Source of the DNA: Priestia abyssalis
GTDB taxonomy: Bacteria > Bacillota > Bacilli > Bacillales > Bacillaceae_H
Assembly (NCBI RefSeq): GCF_002019595.1
Contig: NZ_KV917369.1
Coordinates: 1,574,417 to 1,638,416 of the forward strand
Direction: 5' to 3'
DNA: 64,000 nt
How positions within the stretch are numbered: position 1 is the stretch's first letter; each line of letters begins with the position of its first letter. The position numbers were made by a program, and so were the translations under genes. The notes under the pieces were generated by a model, which was given only the letters and a program-made list of their open reading frames with translations, did not search any database and was not told the DNA's origin. Shown here in pieces: positions 59,498 to 64,000 of this stretch.

Positions 59498-60120
59498 AAG
59501 CGCATGATTTATTGCACCTTAACAATATCTCCAGTCTCATAACAGAACGGCCAGAGCCGAAATGGGTCCATGAATCACTAACTTTAGCCCCGTTTGCAGT
59601 CGTCCTAAGGGCTCCCATCAAAAATGGAAACATACCTGTAGGCATAAGAGGGAGTTCACGGAGCGAACGGTTTGCGGCATTTATCCTGGAGGAGTCGATC
59701 ATAGAGCACATCACGCCTGAAAACCTTGTTGCACAAAAAGTGTGGAGGCAAAGTCCGCGTCAACATGAAGTGCATGCACTTGGCTGTCTTGATCGGGTTG
59801 ATGAAATTTTACAGTTTTATCAGCTTCCATGGGGACCGGGAGGAAGTGTCGGATTTGAACTTGCCAGCGGGAGAGCGACAGTGACAGTTGCAAGTGATTT
59901 GGATATTGTCGTTCGTCCCCCAAGTTTTTTATCTCTAGAAAAGGCCGAGCGGATTCTTCATGAATTCAGCACTTTGCCGGTGAGAGTAGATGCTCAGATC
60001 GAGACTCCGAGCGGTGCGATTTCGTTAATTGAATACGCACGCGGTGAGAGCCAGCTGCTGCTTCGAACGATGGATGGTCCCCGTCTTGTGAAAGATCCAT
60101 GGGAAAAGGGTTACCGTTAA
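59488..60120 (+). CDS. mdcG: Holo-ACP synthase / phosphoribosyl-dephospho-CoA transferase (MdcG)
   Basis: A 210-residue nucleotidyltransferase that attaches the prosthetic group to MdcC. The catalytic Asp pair is in SDLDIVVRPP, about residue 137. It overlaps mdcDE by ten bases and is the last gene of the operon. No strong terminator was seen after it. Confidence 0.85.
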   Translation: MDIKAHDLLHLNNISSLITERPEPKWVHESLTLAPFAVVLRAPIKNGNIPVGIRGSSRSERFAAFILEESIIEHITPENLVAQKVWRQSPRQHEVHALGCLDRVDEILQFYQLPWGPGGSVGFELASGRATVTVASDLDIVVRPPSFLSLEKAERILHEFSTLPVRVDAQIETPSGAISLIEYARGESQLLLRTMDGPRLVKDPWEKGYR

Positions 60121-60280
60121 ACGTACGATAAACATAGAAAAAAGGATAATAAAATGGTATATTTGGGGGTGAAAAACACCCGATTTCTGATAAAATAAAC
60201 TTTAGGTATGGACAACTTTCCTCATTTAACAGGATGAAGGATTTCCGTCATACCCCTAGAAACGATCAAGGAGTAGAGAA

Positions 60281-61213
60281 ATGGAAAAAGTATTTATTTT
60301 AGGACACAAAAATCCGGACACAGATTCAATTTGTTCTGCTATTGCGTACGCTGACTTAAAAACAAAATTAGGTATGGATGTTGAGCCTATTCGTTTAGGT
60401 GAAGTTAATGGAGAAACTCAATATGCGCTTGATCATTTCCAAACAAAAGCACCTCGTTTAGTTGAAAAGGTTGCCAGCGAAGTGAAGAGCGTCATTTTAG
60501 TTGATCATAATGAACGCCAGCAAAGCGCAGAGGATATTACAGAAGTACGCGTGTTAGAGGTTATCGACCACCACCGTATCGCTAACTTCGAAACAAGCGA
60601 TCCTTTATACTATCGTTGTGAGCCGGTTGGATGTACAGCAACGATTTTAAACAAAATGTACAAAGAAAATGGAGTAGCAATCGAAAAAGAAATCGCTGGT
60701 TTAATGTTATCAGCAATCATTTCCGACTCCTTATTGTTCAAATCTCCTACATGCACAGAGCAAGATGTGGCAGCAGCACGTGAATTGGCTGAAATTGCAG
60801 GAGTGGATGCTGAAAGCTACGGATTGGCGATGCTGAAAGCAGGAGCGGATTTAGGCGACAAAACCGTGAAAGAGCTTATTTCTCTTGACGCAAAAGAATT
60901 TGAAATGGGCGGAAGTAAAGTTGAAATCGCTCAAGTAAACGCAGTGGACACGAACGATGTAATGGCACGCCAAGCAGAATTAGAAGACGCTCTTTCTCAA
61001 GTAATTGCCGAGAAGGAACTAGACCTTTTCTTATTAGTTGTAACAGATATCTTAAATAGTGACTCTGTTGCATTAGCGCTTGGAAACAAGGCACACGTTG
61101 TGGAGAAAGCTTACAATGTGACATTGGAAAACAACACAGCCGTTCTAAAAGGCGTTGTGTCACGCAAAAAGCAAATCGTACCTGTTTTGACAGATACGTT
61201 TAACGCGCTTTAA
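60281..61213 (+). CDS. ppaC: Manganese-dependent inorganic pyrophosphatase
   Basis: A 310-residue DHH-family (family II) pyrophosphatase. Metal motifs are [16 protein letters not shown] and VIDHHRI; the C-terminal DHHA2 domain carries the SRKKQIVP substrate-binding loop. It removes pyrophosphate made by biosynthesis. CAAGGAG precedes ATG 60281. Codon use and strong signals suggest high expression. It is a single gene with its own terminator. Confidence 0.93.
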   Translation: MEKVFILGHKNPDTDSICSAIAYADLKTKLGMDVEPIRLGEVNGETQYALDHFQTKAPRLVEKVASEVKSVILVDHNERQQSAEDITEVRVLEVIDHHRIANFETSDPLYYRCEPVGCTATILNKMYKENGVAIEKEIAGLMLSAIISDSLLFKSPTCTEQDVAAARELAEIAGVDAESYGLAMLKAGADLGDKTVKELISLDAKEFEMGGSKVEIAQVNAVDTNDVMARQAELEDALSQVIAEKELDLFLLVVTDILNSDSVALALGNKAHVVEKAYNVTLENNTAVLKGVVSRKKQIVPVLTDTFNAL

Positions 61214-61238
61214 TCAATACTTATTTAATTAACACAGA

Positions 61239-61271
61239 AGGCGAATCATTTCACTATGATTCGTCTTTTTT
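61239..61271 (+). terminator. Terminator of ppaC
   Basis: AAGGCGAATCAT / ATGATTCGTCTT around TTCACT, then TTTTTT. Confidence 0.85.
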
Positions 61272-61471
61272 CATACTATTAAACCAATCATGCTTTTTTG
61301 AAAGGATATACCTTATGATGTTGGGGAAGGTTTAAAACAGGGTATCTACGGATAAAGAGGAGGCATTTTCTCAAGTTCGTTTGTTTGGCTTTAAATTCTA
61401 CTTAATAGTTAGGATTTAGCCGATATTCCATAATAACGGCGAGCATATTGTTGAATGAAAGGATGGATGAG

Positions 61472-61972
61472 ATGATTTCATTTCTTGTCGCTATGGATCA
61501 AAACAGGGTGATTGGCAAGGACAATAAACTGCCCTGGTATTTACCTGCTGATTTAAAATATTTTAAAGAACTAACAATGGGGCATCCCATCATTATGGGA
61601 AGAAAAACGTATGAATCGATTGGAAGGCCGCTGCCGGGAAGAGAAAATATTGTTATCACGAGAAACGAGGAGTACACCGCTGAAGGATGCACCATCATTC
61701 ACTCGATTTCAGAAGTGAAGGAGCTGGAAGAAAAGCGAGATGATGAACTATTTGTAATCGGCGGAGCAGAAATCTTTGAGCAAACTTTTTCGATTGCAGA
61801 TCGGCTCTACGTCACGATGATTGAGGAAACATTTGAAGGGGATACGTATTTTCCTGATTTCAATGAAGATGACTGGGTAGTCGTTTCGAAAAAAAAAGGA
61901 GTACAGGACGAGCGGAATGTGTATGAGCATTATTTTTTGGTGTATGAACGGAAGAATCAAAAATGTGTGTAG
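61472..61972 (+). CDS. dfrA: Dihydrofolate reductase
   Basis: A 166-residue enzyme that reduces dihydrofolate with NADPH. MISFLVAMDQNRVIGKDNKL, LPWYLPADLKYFK (acidic residue Asp of the active site), GRKTYESIGRPLPGR and VIGGAEIF are diagnostic. ATG 61472 is set by AAAGGA; earlier ATG codons overlap that site. In many Bacillus genomes dfrA follows thyA; no thyA is seen here. Confidence 0.92.
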   Translation: MISFLVAMDQNRVIGKDNKLPWYLPADLKYFKELTMGHPIIMGRKTYESIGRPLPGRENIVITRNEEYTAEGCTIIHSISEVKELEEKRDDELFVIGGAEIFEQTFSIADRLYVTMIEETFEGDTYFPDFNEDDWVVVSKKKGVQDERNVYEHYFLVYERKNQKCV

Positions 61973-62152
61973 ATCAGTTCCAGTGAAAACGCCCGTGAAC
62001 CCGTTGTTCATAAGGGAAAAGGTTGGGTGAGGCAACTTTTCCCTTATGGAATCTATTGACTTGATAAGGAGTATAGATTATAGTCATCTTAAAAGTTTAA
62101 ATGTTCAAGTGTTTAAACATTTGATATAATTGGATGCTAAAGGAGAATATAT

Positions 62153-62929
62153 ATGAAAACAGTATTAATTACAGGAGCTTCAGGGGGAATCGGGAAAGAA
62201 CTGGCGGTTCATTTCGCTCGTGACAGTTATCGACTGGTTTTAATTGCGCGAGACAGCACAAAATTGGAGCAAGTGAAAAAAGAACTGGAAAAAGATCATC
62301 AAGCAGAAGTTATAATTATTGTCAAAGATATTTCAGAGCAGGAGTCCGTGAAAGAGGTATATGAATATTTGCAGGAAAGCAACATTCAAGTCGATTATCT
62401 TGTCAATAATGCAGGCTTTGGCCTGTACGGTGAATTTACCGACACGAGCTTGGATGATGAGCTCAATATGATCGATTTAAACATAAAAAGCTTAACTCAT
62501 TTAACGAAACGCTTTTTGCCTGGTATGATAGCGAACAATAGGGGAGGCGTGTTGAACGTTGCTTCCACTGCGGCTTTCCAGCCGGGACCGCTCATGGCCG
62601 TTTATTATGCAACGAAAGCATATGTGCTGTCCTTTACAGAAGCATTGGCGAACGAGTTAAAGGACACGAAAATTAACGTGACCGCTTTATGTCCGGGGCC
62701 GACGGAAACTGGATTTTCCAATCGGGCCAATTTGCAGGAATCCAAGCTATTTAAAAGCGGGGTCATGGATGTAAAAGAGGTGGCGAGTGTCGGGTATAAA
62801 GGCTTCCACTCGGGCAAAACAGTCGTTATTCCCGGTGCTCAAAACAAGCTGTTAGCTCATTCTGTAAGGTTCATGCCGCGAAAAGTGGTCACATCCGTTG
62901 TCCGTAATGTACAGGAGAGAGAAAAGTAG
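62153..62929 (+). CDS. Short-chain dehydrogenase/reductase
   Basis: A 258-residue SDR. TGASGGIG is at residues 8-15, VNNAGFGLYG at about 86, and catalytic Ser-Tyr-Lys are in NVASTAAFQPG and AVYYATKAYVLS. The C-terminus has a basic amphipathic tail (MPRKVVTSVVRNVQEREK). It belongs to the DltE/YqjQ-like group of unknown substrate. AAAGGAG precedes ATG 62153. The ArsR-type gene follows after 74 bp on the same strand. Confidence 0.8.
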   Translation: MKTVLITGASGGIGKELAVHFARDSYRLVLIARDSTKLEQVKKELEKDHQAEVIIIVKDISEQESVKEVYEYLQESNIQVDYLVNNAGFGLYGEFTDTSLDDELNMIDLNIKSLTHLTKRFLPGMIANNRGGVLNVASTAAFQPGPLMAVYYATKAYVLSFTEALANELKDTKINVTALCPGPTETGFSNRANLQESKLFKSGVMDVKEVASVGYKGFHSGKTVVIPGAQNKLLAHSVRFMPRKVVTSVVRNVQEREK

Positions 62930-63003
62930 AACATTGAAAAATTTTCAAGGTACTGTACAATGTGGGTATAAGATAAACTGAACGTATAGAGAGGAAGAAA
63001 TCA

Positions 63004-63309
63004 ATGTCTCAAACGGTATTAGATATTTTCCGCGCATGTACGCCCATCTTTCAGGCGCTCGGAGATTCGGCAAGGCAGGATATCATTTTATTATTGGGAG
63101 AACATGAGGCATTAACGGTGACGGAAATTGCCGAACAATCTCATTTATCAAGACCGGCGATTTCCCATCATTTAAAAGTGCTGCGGGATAACAAACTCGT
63201 CACAATTGAGCAAAAGGGAACACAGCGCTACTATTCATTGGCGCTCAGTGAATCGGTGTCTTTATTGAAATCGCTCATCCATGAGATTGAAACGACATGT
63301 GAGCTTTAA
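63004..63309 (+). CDS. ArsR-family transcriptional regulator
   Basis: A 101-residue winged-helix repressor. The fold is clear: IFQALGDSARQDIILLL, LTVTEIAEQSHLSRPAISHH and LKVLRDNKLVTIEQKG. It has only two Cys, at residue 12 and near the C-terminus, and no metal-binding ELCVCDL-type motif, so the effector is likely not arsenic or cadmium. It may control the upstream SDR gene. GAGAGGAAG precedes ATG 63004. Confidence 0.85.
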   Translation: MSQTVLDIFRACTPIFQALGDSARQDIILLLGEHEALTVTEIAEQSHLSRPAISHHLKVLRDNKLVTIEQKGTQRYYSLALSESVSLLKSLIHEIETTCEL

Positions 63310-63328
63310 TTGAATTATTTCTTATGTG

Positions 63329-63362
63329 AACTCCTCTTGTTGCAATACAAGAGGAGTTTTTT
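63329..63362 (+). terminator. Terminator of the ArsR gene
   Basis: AACTCCTCTTGT / ACAAGAGGAGTT around TGCAAT, then TTTT. Confidence 0.88.
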
Positions 63363-63573
63363 AGTGTGCCTGATATTCAGGCGATGACCGGCCGCTACTG
63401 TTGTTGGGATCGGTGATAGATATTAGAAGCAGCCGCCCCACTTTCTTAGACAGTGGTCTTGTGCGTACATTAAACGGAAAGAGTTCATATAAACATTAGC
63501 GAAAGATAATATTGGAATATATAACCAATGGTATATATAATTGTATAAGGATTAAAAAGGAGGTGGGAAAGAA

Positions 63574-64000
63574 ATGAATACTATCATTAAAAGAGAAGTT
63601 CTTGGCTGGATTAAAGCTTTGGCGTTTGGTCTTGTTATTACTTTTATTTGTAAGCAATTTATATTTGTTCCCTCTGAAGTTGAAGGTGCGTCAATGATGC
63701 CTAGTCTTGAAGATGGCGACCGAATGATTGTAAGCAAAATAAGTGAAATTCAGCGATTTGATCAGGTGATGTTTAGGGCACCAGATGCAGATGAAAATTA
63801 TGTAAAGAGAGTAATAGGTTTACCGGGTGATACGCTTGAAATGAAAAATGACACCTTATATGTGAATGGTGAAGTCCGTAATGAGCCTTATCTAAAAACG
63901 CATAAAGAGAAGCTTATTCCTAATCAGAGACTGACAGAAGATTTCACCTTAATAGAACTTACAAATGAGAAGACAGTACCGGAGGGTTATCTATTTGTAT
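63574..64000 (+). CDS. sipS: Signal peptidase I (cut by window end)
   Basis: The first 142 residues. One N-terminal membrane anchor (about residues 14-31) precedes the catalytic Ser40 in GASMMPSL; the catalytic Lys78 is in YVKRVIGLPGD. It cleaves Sec signal peptides on the outer face of the membrane. Which SipS/SipT/SipV paralogue it is cannot be told. AAAAGGAGG precedes ATG 63574. No partner upstream. Confidence 0.9.
   Translation, partial: MNTIIKREVLGWIKALAFGLVITFICKQFIFVPSEVEGASMMPSLEDGDRMIVSKISEIQRFDQVMFRAPDADENYVKRVIGLPGDTLEMKNDTLYVNGEVRNEPYLKTHKEKLIPNQRLTEDFTLIELTNEKTVPEGYLFV

Overview
The window looks like a chromosomal segment of an endospore-forming member of the Bacillaceae (Bacillus sensu lato). 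It carries a gamma-type spore protein, a YtvI-like sporulation membrane protein, CotS/CotSA-like coat genes, Gram-positive ribosome binding sites, TTG and GTG starts, TPP and c-di-GMP-I riboswitches, an EAR-type leader RNA, and CcpA, TnrA/GlnR and Fur type operators. No phage, transposase, CRISPR array, tRNA or rRNA gene was seen. A species cannot be assigned from sequence alone.

Layout. 1-9.2 kb: mostly single-gene units: a secreted CAP-domain protein, a gamma-type SASP, a VC0807-type membrane protein, a PCYCGC lipoprotein, a 35-codon ORF with its own hairpin, a decayed sirtuin gene, ytvI, a MerR regulator, a CNNM/CorC-type Mg transporter and an MscS-type channel. Sirtuin, CNNM and MscS genes lie together in the B. 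subtilis yhd region as well. 9.4-21 kb: hydroxybutyrate dehydrogenase, Xaa-Pro peptidase, an orphan lipoprotein, a large SF1B helicase, a DUF1540 protein, an orphan Fur box followed by a terminator (possible small RNA), two membrane proteins, a PBP2-class transpeptidase and a YczE-like protein. 21-28 kb: a C4-dicarboxylate/aspartate module (symporter, aspartase, malic enzyme) divergent from a GlnK/GlnL-type two-component system, with four 10-bp-phased direct repeats and a cre box between them.

28.4-31.6 kb: a c-di-GMP-I riboswitch heads a two-gene operon coding for an ATP-grasp enzyme and a chemoreceptor. This is the most unusual unit in the window. 31.7-37.2 kb: a spore-surface polysaccharide locus with UDP-glucose dehydrogenase, a collapsed epimerase gene, an EAR-like leader RNA, UDP-glucose pyrophosphorylase, a CotS-like kinase-fold protein and a glycosyltransferase with a repetitive charged tail. 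37.5-44.1 kb: a BASS transporter and the pucABCDE xanthine dehydrogenase operon behind a perfect TnrA/GlnR box. 44.4-50.6 kb: an MgtC-like protein, a YuzC-like protein, and a TPP-riboswitch operon (ylmB-tenA-thiZ-thiX-thiY) for salvage of formyl-aminopyrimidine.

51.5-60.1 kb: a malonate catabolism locus. madL-madM (uptake) are divergent from a GntR regulator and mdcH-A-B-C-DE-G (biotin-independent malonate decarboxylase, with beta and gamma subunits fused). Shared GTCGAC operators and a cre box lie upstream. 60.2-64 kb: inorganic pyrophosphatase, an unlinked dihydrofolate reductase, a short-chain dehydrogenase, an ArsR-type repressor and the start of a signal peptidase I gene. Several dispersed hairpin and non-hairpin repeats occur between genes, and two genes (sirtuin, epimerase) have decayed by internal deletion.
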